NCBI RefSeq assembly: GCF_013409365.1
Contig: NZ_JACCBA010000001.1
Coordinates: 9,548,001 to 9,612,000 of the forward strand
Direction: 5' to 3'
Origin: Actinomadura luteofluorescens
Lineage (GTDB): Bacteria > Actinomycetota > Actinomycetes > Streptosporangiales > Streptosporangiaceae
DNA length: 64,000 nucleotides
Below the pieces are notes generated by a model that did no database searches, was not told the DNA's origin, and saw only the letters and a list, made by a program, of their open reading frames with translations. A program made the position numbers and the translations under genes. Below, in pieces: positions 1 through 10,669 of the stretch (positions are counted from its first letter, which is position 1; each line of letters starts with the position of its first letter).

Positions 1-42
1 GTCCGGTGGAGGGCCGGCGGGGTGGTTGAGGTGGGGCGGTTT

Positions 43-1017
43 TCAGCCTTGGCCGATGACGCGCACGGTCGGTGGGGTCAGGCGGCGTGGTTCGGTGGGG
101 AGGGTGTCGCGGGCGTGGTTCCTGATGGTGATCAGTTGGTCGTCCCAGTGGGCGTCGCGGAGTTCGGTGTCCGTCATGCTGAGGCCGTCGGGGTGTTGTC
201 CGATGGCGGCGAGGTGGGCGAGGTGGCCCCAGGCGAGGCGTTCGACTTTCCAGCCGGGCCAGGTGGTTTCCATCTGTGCGATGAGCCCTGGTGGGATGGT
301 GTCGGTGGTCCAGTAGCGCAGGCGGCGGGCGGGTAGGTCGATGACCGCGCCGTCGGTCACGGCGTCTTCGGCGGCCAGGGGGAAGGGTGCGCCGGCGGCC
401 AGGGTGGTGGGGAGGGATTCCCCGTGGTGTGCCAGTAGCGGGGCGATGGTGTTGGTCAGTTGCCAGTGGGTGAGGGTCGCGTCGGCGGTGATGACGCTGA
501 TGAGGCAGGTGGCGTGGGCGAAGGCGTCGGCGATCAGTTCGTCGTGGCGGACTGTGATCTGGTGGGCGTCCGGGTCCCAGTCGACGAACCAGTAGTCGCG
601 TGAGGCAAGGTTCACTTCTACGGCCTCGGTCTTTGCGGGTTCGGTGGGGAGTTCGGGGAAGAGCAGGCGGCGGAGTTCGTCGTCTCCGCCCCAGGCGTGG
701 GCGACGTCCCAGTCCTCCCAGCCCGGCGTCGCCGCCAGGCGCAGGGCCATGCTTTCGCGGTGGCTGACGCCCGCGGACGGCATGTTCAAGGCGCAGCTGT
801 AGAACCGGTACCGGCGTGTGGGCAGGTCGAGGGCGATGCCCTGGCAGGACCGTGCCGTTTTCGGTGCTCCGTCGACGGGTCTGCCGTCGGTCAGGATCCG
901 TTTCACGAGGTCGGCGCGGTCGTCGGCCCCTGTGAGGTGCCACCGGCCGTACTTCTCGTCCATCTCCCGGTGGGAGCCGTCGTCGAGGCGGAGGAGGTAG
1001 GCGGTCCAGCATCCCAT
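43..1017 (-). CDS. Hypothetical protein with internal duplication
   Basis: 324-residue protein that I do not recognise. It has no signal peptide or membrane segment, so it is probably cytosolic. Two stretches resemble each other, residues about 61-110 and 224-264: each starts with a DLPxRR(Y/L)R motif and ends in a PGW...W pattern followed by a hydrophobic stretch and AWG. This suggests an internal duplication. The ATG at 1017 was chosen because TACTGT lies 6 nt upstream, a good leaderless -10. An open frame continues further upstream but only as a shadow of the UvrA-like gene. The gene lies 74 bp after that UvrA-like gene on the same strand and has its own promoter box, so it need not be cotranscribed. 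Confidence 0.8.
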   Translation of the reverse strand: MGCWTAYLLRLDDGSHREMDEKYGRWHLTGADDRADLVKRILTDGRPVDGAPKTARSCQGIALDLPTRRYRFYSCALNMPSAGVSHRESMALRLAATPGWEDWDVAHAWGGDDELRRLLFPELPTEPAKTEAVEVNLASRDYWFVDWDPDAHQITVRHDELIADAFAHATCLISVITADATLTHWQLTNTIAPLLAHHGESLPTTLAAGAPFPLAAEDAVTDGAVIDLPARRLRYWTTDTIPPGLIAQMETTWPGWKVERLAWGHLAHLAAIGQHPDGLSMTDTELRDAHWDDQLITIRNHARDTLPTEPRRLTPPTVRVIGQG

Positions 1018-1023
1018 GCGCGA

Positions 1024-1029
1024 ACAGTA
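1024..1029 (-). promoter_or_regulatory. Leaderless -10 box (TACTGT)
   Basis: TACTGT on the minus strand, 6 nt before the ATG at 1017. The spacing fits a transcript that starts at or next to the start codon. Confidence 0.45.
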
Positions 1030-1091
1030 CTGATCGTGGGCGTACCGGATCTGGTGGGCGCCGGACCGCGCCGCTCCCCCGCCTGTTCGGG

Positions 1092-3482
<2,391 letters not shown>

Positions 3483-3564
3483 CGTGTCGTGTCTCCCTGG
3501 GTGGGGCGCGTGGCGGTGGCACCTGTCTACCCGATCGTGGGTGCGGGCGGGGTGCCGTGGGGTT

Positions 3565-4038
<474 letters not shown>

Positions 4039-4138
4039 GTGGGTGATCGTGCCATGGGTGGCGGGGTCGGGGGTGCGGTGGGGCGGGTCTTGTCGTCCCG
4101 CTCCCCCAGGTCAGCGGCCGGGTGGTGGGGCGGGGTGT

Positions 4139-4777
4139 TCAGGTGGTGTGGAGGGTGCGGGCGAGGGTGTAGGCGGCGTGGAGGTCGGTGCCGCGGTAGT
4201 CGAGGGCGGCGATGCCGGCGAGGTGGTGGTCGGCGTTGACGGCGACGGTGTTGGTGAGGTGGCGGAACAGGGGCGCGTCGGACATGGAGTCGCCGTAGGC
4301 GGTGCACTGGTCGGTGGTGAGCCGGTGGCGGGCGAGGAGGTCGTCGGCGATGCGGACCTTGTCGGCGGGGGTGAGGATTCCGGCGGGGTCGAGGGTGCCG
4401 GTGAAGGGCATTGGGGGGAAGCGGGAGGCTACGACGTCGTCGAAGCCGTGGTCGAGGAGGTGGTGGGCGAAGAAGTCGGGCGACATGGTGATGACGGCGG
4501 AGTGCTCGCCGCGGGCGCGGATGTCGGCGCAGACGTCGGTGATGCGGGTGAGCCAGGTGGCGGCGTGGTAGGCGGCGGCAACGACGGCGGGGGTGAGGTG
4601 GCGCCACAGGCGGTGGATCTCGGTGGAGAAGCCGCGGGTGTCGAGTGTGCCGGCGGCGAAGCGGGCTTCGAGGTCGTGGAGTTCGGGGAGGGTGCCGAGG
4701 TGGCGGGCGATCTCGAGGTTGGCGGTGGTGCCGGTGAGCAGGGTGCCGTCCATGTCGAATATGTGCAGGTGTCCCAC
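4139..4777 (-). CDS. HAD-IB family phosphatase (SerB-like)
   Basis: 212-residue haloacid dehalogenase-type phosphatase. Motif I is DMDGTLL near the N-terminus (nucleophile Asp and general acid Asp), motif II is ITMSP, a Lys follows in TPADKVRIA, and motif III/IV is YGDSMSDAPLF. The order matches the SerB-like HAD-IB subfamily that dephosphorylates phosphoserine or similar small phosphomonoesters. The substrate cannot be told from sequence. GTG at 4777 is chosen because the protein then begins right before the first beta strand; longer upstream reading is low-complexity shadow. Cytosolic. Confidence 0.85.
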   Translation of the reverse strand: MGHLHIFDMDGTLLTGTTANLEIARHLGTLPELHDLEARFAAGTLDTRGFSTEIHRLWRHLTPAVVAAAYHAATWLTRITDVCADIRARGEHSAVITMSPDFFAHHLLDHGFDDVVASRFPPMPFTGTLDPAGILTPADKVRIADDLLARHRLTTDQCTAYGDSMSDAPLFRHLTNTVAVNADHHLAGIAALDYRGTDLHAAYTLARTLHTT

Positions 4778-4946
4778 AGGGTGTGAAGTGTGGTGGAAGC
4801 GGGGCCGGGACGCCAATCGTTTCCTTCGGGCGGGGCCGGGTGCGGGCCGGGTGCGGGGTGTGGCCGGGTGCGAGGTCGGGTGGTGCGGGGGTCGTCCTCG
4901 GGGGTGAGGGCGTGGTGGTCCTTGGCTCCTGTGGGGGTGGGCTCCT

Positions 4947-4966
4947 CCCCTGCCGAAAGTCGGGGG
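4947..4966 (+). promoter_or_regulatory. CGAAAGTC-type operator-like motif upstream of dedA
   Basis: CCCCTGCCGAAAGTCGGGGG is an imperfect palindrome around a GAAA centre. It resembles the CTGACGAAAGTCAG palindrome between the two two-component systems at 9203. It lies about 45 nt upstream of the dedA -10 box, a position suited to an activator. Function is inferred. Confidence 0.35.
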
Positions 4967-5010
4967 TGAACGGGGTCTTTCGCGGGATCCGCCGGGTGGT
5001 GGCGCTTCCT

Positions 5011-5016
5011 TAGCGT
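5011..5016 (+). promoter_or_regulatory. Leaderless -10 box (TAGCGT)
   Basis: TAGCGT followed by 7 nt and the ATG at 5024. It selects 5024 over the in-frame GTG at 5018, which would be too close to the box. Confidence 0.45.
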
Positions 5017-5023
5017 CGTGGCC

Positions 5024-5728
5024 ATGGACGGACTCATGGGTGTGGTGGACACGGCGGTGACGTCGCCGTGGTTCTATCTGGCGCTGTTCGCGGTGGCGTT
5101 TCTCGACGGGTTCTTCCCGGTGGTGCCGAGCGAGAGCATGGTGATCACCGCGGGGGTGTACGCGGCGTCGGGGCGGCCGGAGCTGGTGCCGGTGGTGTCG
5201 CTGGCGGCGGCGGGCGCGTTTCTGGGCGATCATGTGTCGTATCTGGTGGGACGCCGGGCGGGCGGGCGGCTGGTGCGGGGGGCGCGGCCCGGGACGCGGC
5301 GGCACGCGGCGTTCGGATGGGCGCGGCGGACGATGGACGAGCGGGGCGGGCTGATCCTGGTGGTGGCGCGGTACGTGCCGGGCGGGCGGACAGCGGTGAC
5401 GCTGACGATGGGCGCGGTCGGGTACCGGTTGCGGTCGTTCTCGCTGTTCGCGGCGGTGGCGGCGGTGTCGTGGGCGCTGTACGGGGCGCTGCTGGGCTAT
5501 GTGGGCGGGGTGGCGTTCGAGGACGATCCGCTGAAGGGCGTGGCGGTCGGGCTCGGGCTGGCGCTGGGGGTGACGGGGGCGGTGGAGGCCGTGCGGTTCG
5601 CGCGGCGGCGCCGGCGCGGAGCCCGGGATCGCGAGGGTTCCCTGGAGGGGGCCGGGGCGGTGCGGCCGGGGCAGGGGCCGGGTGAGCGGAGGCCGGCCGC
5701 ACGAGTGGGGCCAATGCCCGGCGAGTGA
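5024..5728 (+). CDS. DedA/VTT family membrane protein
   Basis: 234-residue integral membrane protein of the DedA (SNARE-associated/VTT) family. It shows the family's re-entrant start (FFPVVPSESMVITAG) and the later R-Y-V-P-G-G-R segment containing the conserved Arg residues, followed by two membrane helices and a charged, Arg/Gly-rich cytosolic tail. DedA proteins act as lipid scramblases or carriers, including undecaprenyl phosphate recycling, and affect membrane potential and drug tolerance. The next gene is a PAP2 phosphatase, which acts on the same class of lipid phosphates, so a functional pair is plausible. An operator-like palindrome upstream resembles that of the nearby two-component systems. 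Confidence 0.88.
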   Translation: MDGLMGVVDTAVTSPWFYLALFAVAFLDGFFPVVPSESMVITAGVYAASGRPELVPVVSLAAAGAFLGDHVSYLVGRRAGGRLVRGARPGTRRHAAFGWARRTMDERGGLILVVARYVPGGRTAVTLTMGAVGYRLRSFSLFAAVAAVSWALYGALLGYVGGVAFEDDPLKGVAVGLGLALGVTGAVEAVRFARRRRRGARDREGSLEGAGAVRPGQGPGERRPAARVGPMPGE

Positions 5729-5839
5729 TCCCCCTAAGGTGAAAGGGTTGTCCTCCTATGGCCGGAAGGTGAACATCAGCGGGCTTTTCGGTGTCTGACA
5801 GATGACGGGCACGGGGCCGCTGCGAGCGTGAGGGAGAGC

Positions 5840-6601
5840 ATGGGAGCGCCGGATTTCAGCGCCGATCTGTACCGGGAGATCACCGAGTTCGCGCAGGGCA
5901 CGCCCTCGTGGGTGCACGAGGCGGCGGACGTGGGCACGGACGCGGGGCTGCTGCTGTTCGCGGTGCTGTTCGTGGTGGGCTGGTGGCGGGCCCGGGGCCT
6001 GGAGGCGCGGGCGATGGGGCTGGCGCTGGCGGCGCCGTTCGCGGTGGTGTCGGCGTATCTGGTGAGCGAGGTGTCCAAGAGCTTCATCCAGGAGGAGCGG
6101 CCGTGCCGCGCGGTGGCGGGCGCGGTGCACATCGCGGCGTGCCCGGCGCAGGGCGACTGGTCGTTCCCGAGCAACCACGCGACGATCGCGGCGGCGTCGG
6201 CGGCGGCGATCGTGGTGGCGTGGCGGGCGATGGCGCCGCTGGTGCTGCCGCTGGCGGCGCTGATGGCGTTCTCGCGGGTGTTCGTGGGCGTGCACTACCC
6301 GCACGATGTGGCGGCGGGGTTCCTGGTGGGCGTGGTGGTGGCGCCGGCGGCGGCGCTGGTGCTGGTGCTGGCGGCGCGGCCGCTGGTGGAGGCGCTGCGA
6401 GGGTGGACGGCGGGTGCCGTGCTGCTGGGGGCGGGTCCGTCGGCGCCGGAGGGCCCGGGTCTCGGGGTGCCGCTCGGGACGCCGCGGCCCGCGGTCGCGG
6501 GGGCGCCGATGATGGGCGCGTCCGCTCCGCTGGACGACGCGTCGGTGACGATGCCGGACGTGATGGGCGGGGTGCCGCCGCGCCGGGGTCCGCTCCGCTG
6601 A
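5840..6601 (+). CDS. PAP2 superfamily membrane phosphatase
   Basis: 253-residue lipid phosphatase with several membrane helices. All three PAP2 signature motifs are visible: K-x6-RP (KSFIQEERP), PSNH in place of the more usual PSGH, and SR-x5-H-x3-D (SRVFVGVHYPHD). Members hydrolyse phosphatidic acid or undecaprenyl pyrophosphate at the outer membrane face. The tail of about 60 residues after the last helix is Pro/Gly/Ala-rich and probably disordered. ATG at 5840 is preferred over the GTG at 5828 because an AGGGAG ribosome site lies at the right distance. It follows dedA by 111 bp. Confidence 0.87.
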   Translation: MGAPDFSADLYREITEFAQGTPSWVHEAADVGTDAGLLLFAVLFVVGWWRARGLEARAMGLALAAPFAVVSAYLVSEVSKSFIQEERPCRAVAGAVHIAACPAQGDWSFPSNHATIAAASAAAIVVAWRAMAPLVLPLAALMAFSRVFVGVHYPHDVAAGFLVGVVVAPAAALVLVLAARPLVEALRGWTAGAVLLGAGPSAPEGPGLGVPLGTPRPAVAGAPMMGASAPLDDASVTMPDVMGGVPPRRGPLR

Positions 6602-6725
6602 CCGGCCGCAGGGCCGGGGCAGGGTTTCACGGGCCGTCTCGGGTGGTGCTTCGGCGCCGCCTGGGGCGGCCCGTTCGCTTGCGCCGCACGGGTGCGCCAC
6701 CCGGTGGTGCCGGGCGGCCCCGGGG

Positions 6726-7394
6726 TCAGGCGGGGTCCTCGATGCCGTCGACGAGTCCGGCCTGGTAGGCCAGCACGGCGGCCTGTACGCGGTTGCGGAC
6801 GTCCAGGCGGGTCAGGATGGCGCTGACGTAGGCCTTCACGGTGCCCTCGACGACGTGCAGGCGCCCGGCGATCTGGGCGTTGGACAGGCCGGCGCCGAGC
6901 AGCGCGAGCACCTCCCGCTCGCGGGGGGTGAGGGCGGTGATGCGGCGGCGGGCGCGGGCGCGGCCGTCCAGGCGGCCGCCGCCGATCTGGGTGATGACGC
7001 GGTGGGCGACCTTCGGGGACAGGTAGGCGGCGCCGCCGGCGACGGCGCGGACCCCGGCGATCAGCTCGCGGGGGTCGCCGGACTTGAGCAGGAAGCCGCT
7101 GGCGCCGCCGGCCAGGGCGCGGGCGATGTACTCGTCCTCGCCGAAGGTGGTGAGCATGACGACGCCGGTGGCGGGGGCGAGGCGGCGCAGTTCGGCGGCG
7201 GCGGCCAGGCCGTCCAGCCGCGGCATGCGGATGTCCAGGAGGGCGACCGCGGGGCGGTGCCGCAGCGTCAGGTCGACGGCCTCGCGGCCGTCGCCCGCCT
7301 CGGCGACGACCTCGATGCCGGGGTCGGCGGTCAGGATGGCGCGCACGCCCGCGCGGATCATCGCCTCGTCGTCGGCGAGCAGGGCCCGGATCAC
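6726..7394 (-). CDS. NarL/LuxR-type response regulator
   Basis: 222 residues: receiver domain (about 1-120) with acidic pocket DDE at 8-10, phosphoacceptor Asp54 in LLDIRMP and a conserved Lys in FLLKSGD; then a LuxR helix-turn-helix with LTPREREVLALLG...SNAQIA. The GTG start overlaps the TGA of the upstream histidine kinase as GTGA, so the pair is translationally coupled and this is its cognate regulator. A second, similarly built pair faces the other way at 9.3-11.3 kb. Confidence 0.93.
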   Translation of the reverse strand: MIRALLADDEAMIRAGVRAILTADPGIEVVAEAGDGREAVDLTLRHRPAVALLDIRMPRLDGLAAAAELRRLAPATGVVMLTTFGEDEYIARALAGGASGFLLKSGDPRELIAGVRAVAGGAAYLSPKVAHRVITQIGGGRLDGRARARRRITALTPREREVLALLGAGLSNAQIAGRLHVVEGTVKAYVSAILTRLDVRNRVQAAVLAYQAGLVDGIEDPA

Positions 7395-9166
7395 TGGTCC
7401 TCCTGGTCGTGGATGCGCCGGTCGTTCAGCCGGTGGGTGTCGTAGGCGTTCTTGGCGGTGAGGCGCCCGCCGGCGAAGCACAGCCGGTAGATGCGGCCGA
7501 CGCCGAGCACGTTGGCGTCGGGCCGGTAGTAGCGGCAGTCGGCGCCGGCGGGTTCGGGGACGGCGGCGCGGACGGTGCCGGCGTCGGGGGTCTGCATCGG
7601 CGGCAGGGCCCGCTCGACGCGGTCCTGCGGGTCGCCGACGGTCAGGGACCCGTAGTCGGCGGGCCGCAGGACGGAGTTGAGGGTGACGAAGACGTAGTGG
7701 CCGGCCATGATCGTGCCGAGGACCGCCATGAGGGCGGTGGGGGCGGCGATCGCGGTGATCAGGCCGCGGCGGACCTGGCGGCGTTCGCGGGCCAGGTGGC
7801 GGGCCGATTCGGAGGGCCACTCCCCCGCGCCGGCGGGGGTGAGGCCGAGGGCGGTGCGCAGGGCGTCCCGGGCGGTGGGTCTGGCCCGTCCCGGGGCCCG
7901 GCCGGGGGTGGGGTCGGGGGTCGCGGGGACGTCGGCGGTGAGGCGGAAGCCGCCGCCGGGGGTGGGCGCGGCGTGCAGGGTCCCGCCGAGCAGGCGGACG
8001 CGGTCGGTGAGGCCGGCCAGGCCGCGGCCGCCGGAGGGCAGCAGCGGCGGCCCGTCCGGCGGGGGGTCGTTGGCGACCGTGACGGTGATCCCGCGGGTGC
8101 CGGTGCGGGCGAGGGCGACGGTGACCGCGGCGCCCGGGGCGTGCTTGGCGGCGTTGGTGATGGCCTCCTGCACGACGCGGTGCGCGGTGAGCGCGGCCAT
8201 CGTCCCGAGCTCGGCGGGGGCCCGGGCGTCGCCGGTGAGGCGGACGGGGACGCCGGAGGCGCGGGCGCGGTCGACCAGGTCGGGGATGCTCTCGCGTGCG
8301 GGCCGCGCCGGCGGCTCGGGGGCCCCTCCCCCGGCCGCCGCGTCGGCGGGATCGGCGGCGAGGTCGGCGGCGGGGTCGGCGGTGTCGTCGCGCAGGACGC
8401 CGATGATCTCGCGGAGGTGGTCGGTGGCGTCGGCGGCGCCGGTGCGCAGTTGCGCGGCCGCGGCCCGGTGCCGGTCGTCCAGTCCCGGCGCGACCTCCAG
8501 CGCGCCGGCGCGAACGGCGATCAGGGCCAGTTCGTGGCCGAGGGAGTCGTGCATGTCCTGGGCGATGCGGGCGCGCTCGCGGAGCCGTTCGCGTTCGGCG
8601 GCGATGCGCTGCTGCTGTTCGAGGCGTTCGGCGCGTTCCCAGCCGGCGCTCAGCAGCTCCTGGTACTGGCGCCAGTAGCGGCCCACCAGCCAGGGCAGGA
8701 CGCCGAGCAGGACGAGCCAGACGGTGGAGGGGAACCAGGTGGTGACCTGCGTGCCGCGGACCGCCGACAGCAGCGCCCCGCCGACGAACACCCCGGTGAA
8801 GCCCCACAGCAGCGGCCGCGCGCGGGTGCTGCGCAGGCCCGCCAGGTAGGACAGGACGGGCATGGCGAACACGAAGTTGCCGTGGACGAGGGTCAGCGCG
8901 ATCACGGTGAGCAGCGCCGGGGCCGGCCAGGCGCGTCCCGCCGCGATCGCGGCGGCCAGCACGCCGAGCCCGGCCGCCTGCAGCCACCACGACGCCCGCG
9001 CGGGCTGCGGCGGGGAGATCATCCCGACCACGACCGGGAACGCCAGGACCCCGTACAGCAGGACGTCCTTGACCAGCGCGGCGCGGGACGGCCGGCGCAC
9101 GAGCGCCCGCAGCCGGGACGGCGGCGGCGCGGGTGCGGGGGGACCGGGGGCCGCGGAGTCGTTCAC
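7391..9166 (-). CDS. DesK-type sensor histidine kinase with C-terminal transmembrane and external domain
   Basis: 591 residues. N-terminal membrane helices span about 35-165, followed by a coiled linker, HisKA_3 with His206 in DMHDSLGHE, an N box at VVQEAITNAAKH (about 331-342) and a G box GRGLAGL. Unusually for this class, the kinase domain is followed by a further membrane segment (about 468-490) and a tail of about 100 residues predicted outside the cell. The tail has two Cys (544 and 563) in a SmpA/BamE-like pattern (xLTVGDPxxRVE...CxYYR...RLCFxxGRL). It may be a sensor, or a module fused onto the kinase. GTG at 9166 is chosen because TAGCGT lies 7 nt upstream; the alternative GTG at 9175 overlaps that box. 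Confidence 0.9.
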   Translation of the reverse strand: MNDSAAPGPPAPAPPPSRLRALVRRPSRAALVKDVLLYGVLAFPVVVGMISPPQPARASWWLQAAGLGVLAAAIAAGRAWPAPALLTVIALTLVHGNFVFAMPVLSYLAGLRSTRARPLLWGFTGVFVGGALLSAVRGTQVTTWFPSTVWLVLLGVLPWLVGRYWRQYQELLSAGWERAERLEQQQRIAAERERLRERARIAQDMHDSLGHELALIAVRAGALEVAPGLDDRHRAAAAQLRTGAADATDHLREIIGVLRDDTADPAADLAADPADAAAGGGAPEPPARPARESIPDLVDRARASGVPVRLTGDARAPAELGTMAALTAHRVVQEAITNAAKHAPGAAVTVALARTGTRGITVTVANDPPPDGPPLLPSGGRGLAGLTDRVRLLGGTLHAAPTPGGGFRLTADVPATPDPTPGRAPGRARPTARDALRTALGLTPAGAGEWPSESARHLARERRQVRRGLITAIAAPTALMAVLGTIMAGHYVFVTLNSVLRPADYGSLTVGDPQDRVERALPPMQTPDAGTVRAAVPEPAGADCRYYRPDANVLGVGRIYRLCFAGGRLTAKNAYDTHRLNDRRIHDQEDQ

Positions 9167-9173
9167 GGGCCCC

Positions 9174-9179
9174 ACGCTA
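9174..9179 (-). promoter_or_regulatory. Leaderless -10 box (TAGCGT)
   Basis: TAGCGT on the minus strand, 7 nt before the GTG at 9166. It excludes the GTG at 9175 as start. Confidence 0.45.
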
Positions 9180-9202
9180 CTGGCCTGTGAACTGGGCCGT
9201 TA

Positions 9203-9216
9203 CTGACGAAAGTCAG
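9203..9216. promoter_or_regulatory. Palindromic operator between divergent two-component systems
   Basis: CTGACGAAAGTCAG has 5-nt perfect arms around GAAA. It lies in the 129-bp gap between the two divergent kinase genes and about 24 nt upstream of the minus-strand -10 box. It is a likely response regulator site. A variant occurs upstream of dedA at about 4947-4966. Assignment is inferred from position and symmetry. Confidence 0.45.
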
Positions 9217-9283
9217 GGGCGCGCGCGGCCGCGCCCCGACGGGATGATCTCCGGTGGGGGCGCGGGGCGGTGCGGGGCTGAAC

Positions 9284-9289
9284 TACGGT
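9284..9289 (+). promoter_or_regulatory. Leaderless -10 box (TACGGT)
   Basis: TACGGT followed by 6 nt and the GTG at 9296. It supports that start over the longer open frame beginning at 9254. Confidence 0.45.
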
Positions 9290-9295
9290 TGGCGC

Positions 9296-10669
9296 GTGAC
9301 AGCGACCCCGCCCCGCCCCCGGCGCCGGACCGGCGCGTCCGGCGCGGCGGGCCGGGGCGCGGCGGTGGCCGGGGTCTTCGGCAGGATCGCGGGCGGGGCG
9401 TGGTGGCCGCGCGGGCGGGCGGCCGACGCGCTGCTGGCGGCGGCGGTGCTGGCGGTGACGGTCGCGATGAGCGAGGCGGCGGTCAAGCCCGGGGACCGGC
9501 CCCTGTGGCCGGGCGGCCTGGCGCTGATCGTCGCGGCGGCGGCGGCGCTGGCGTGGCGGCGCCGCCACCCGGTGGCGGTCCTGGTGGTCGCCGTGGTGGT
9601 GCCGCCGCTGTACTACCCGCTGGGGTACCCCGACGGGCCCGTCGCGGTCGTGCTGTGGCTGGCGCTGTTCAACGCGGCCGTGGAGTGCCGGGTGGCGGTG
9701 CCGCTGGGCGCGGTCATCGTCGTCAACGCCGGATTCCTGGCGGCGGCGTCGGTGCGCGGCAGCGGCGAGGACCCCGACGCGGTCACCGACGCCCGCGGCG
9801 TGGCGTCGCTGTCGCTGGGGCTGCTGGTCACGGTGGCGGTCGGGCAGTACGTGCGCGGCCGGCGCGCGCTCGCCGAGGCCGCCGAGCGGCGCGCCGCCGC
9901 CGCCGAACGCGACCGCGAGGCCGAGGCGCGGCGCCGCGCGGTCGCCGAGCGGCTGCGCATCGCGCGGGAGCTGCACGACGTGCTCGCCCACCAGATCTCG
10001 CTGATCAACGTGCAGGCGGGGGCGGCGCTGCACCGCCGCGACGACCCGGGCCGCGCCTACACGGCGCTGGAGGCGATCAAGTCGGCGAGCAAGGACACCC
10101 TGCGGGAGCTGCGCGGGATCCTGGGCGTGCTGCGGCAGGTCGACGCCGAGGGGCCGGACGGTCCCGGGGCGGACGGGCCGGTGGCGCCGCCGCCGTCGCT
10201 GGCGCGGGTCGGTGAGCTGCTGGACCAGACCGCCGCGGCCGGGCTGGCGGTCCGCCGCGCCGGTGACCTGCCCGAGCCCGGCTCGCCGGGGACGGCGGCG
10301 CTGGAGGACCTGCCGGCCCCGGTCGGGCTGGCCGGGTACCGGATCGTGCAGGAGGCGCTGACCAACGTCGTGCGGCACTCGGGGGCCGCCGCGGTCACGG
10401 TCGAGGTGCGGCTGTTCCCCGGCGAGGTGATCGTGCGGGTGGACGACGACGGAACCGCCGCGCACGCCGATGGCGCGGCGGGCGGCAACGGGGTGCGGGG
10501 CATGCGCGAGCGGGCGGCGTCGGTCGGCGGGGAGTTGACCGCCGCACCGAATCCGGCGGGCGGTTTCCGGGTGTGGGCGCGGCTGCCGCTGGACGCCGCC
10601 GCCGAACCGCCCGTCGCGGGCGGCACGAGAGACGACAGCGGGCTGGGCGATATGGAGGAGAGCGCGTGA
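9296..10669 (+). CDS. DesK/NarX-type sensor histidine kinase
   Basis: 457 residues. Hydrophobic helices cover roughly residues 35-170, then a long charged Ala/Arg/Glu coiled region, HisKA_3 with His227 in RELHDVLAHQIS, N box IVQEALTNVVRHS and G box GNGVRGMRERAASVGG. This is a membrane sensor kinase of the family that pairs with NarL regulators; the signal is unknown. The start at GTG 9296 follows from a TACGGT box 6 nt upstream. The gene ends in a GTGA overlap with its response regulator. Unlike the divergent kinase it has no C-terminal membrane extension. Confidence 0.92.
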   Translation: MTATPPRPRRRTGASGAAGRGAAVAGVFGRIAGGAWWPRGRAADALLAAAVLAVTVAMSEAAVKPGDRPLWPGGLALIVAAAAALAWRRRHPVAVLVVAVVVPPLYYPLGYPDGPVAVVLWLALFNAAVECRVAVPLGAVIVVNAGFLAAASVRGSGEDPDAVTDARGVASLSLGLLVTVAVGQYVRGRRALAEAAERRAAAAERDREAEARRRAVAERLRIARELHDVLAHQISLINVQAGAALHRRDDPGRAYTALEAIKSASKDTLRELRGILGVLRQVDAEGPDGPGADGPVAPPPSLARVGELLDQTAAAGLAVRRAGDLPEPGSPGTAALEDLPAPVGLAGYRIVQEALTNVVRHSGAAAVTVEVRLFPGEVIVRVDDDGTAAHADGAAGGNGVRGMRERAASVGGELTAAPNPAGGFRVWARLPLDAAAEPPVAGGTRDDSGLGDMEESA

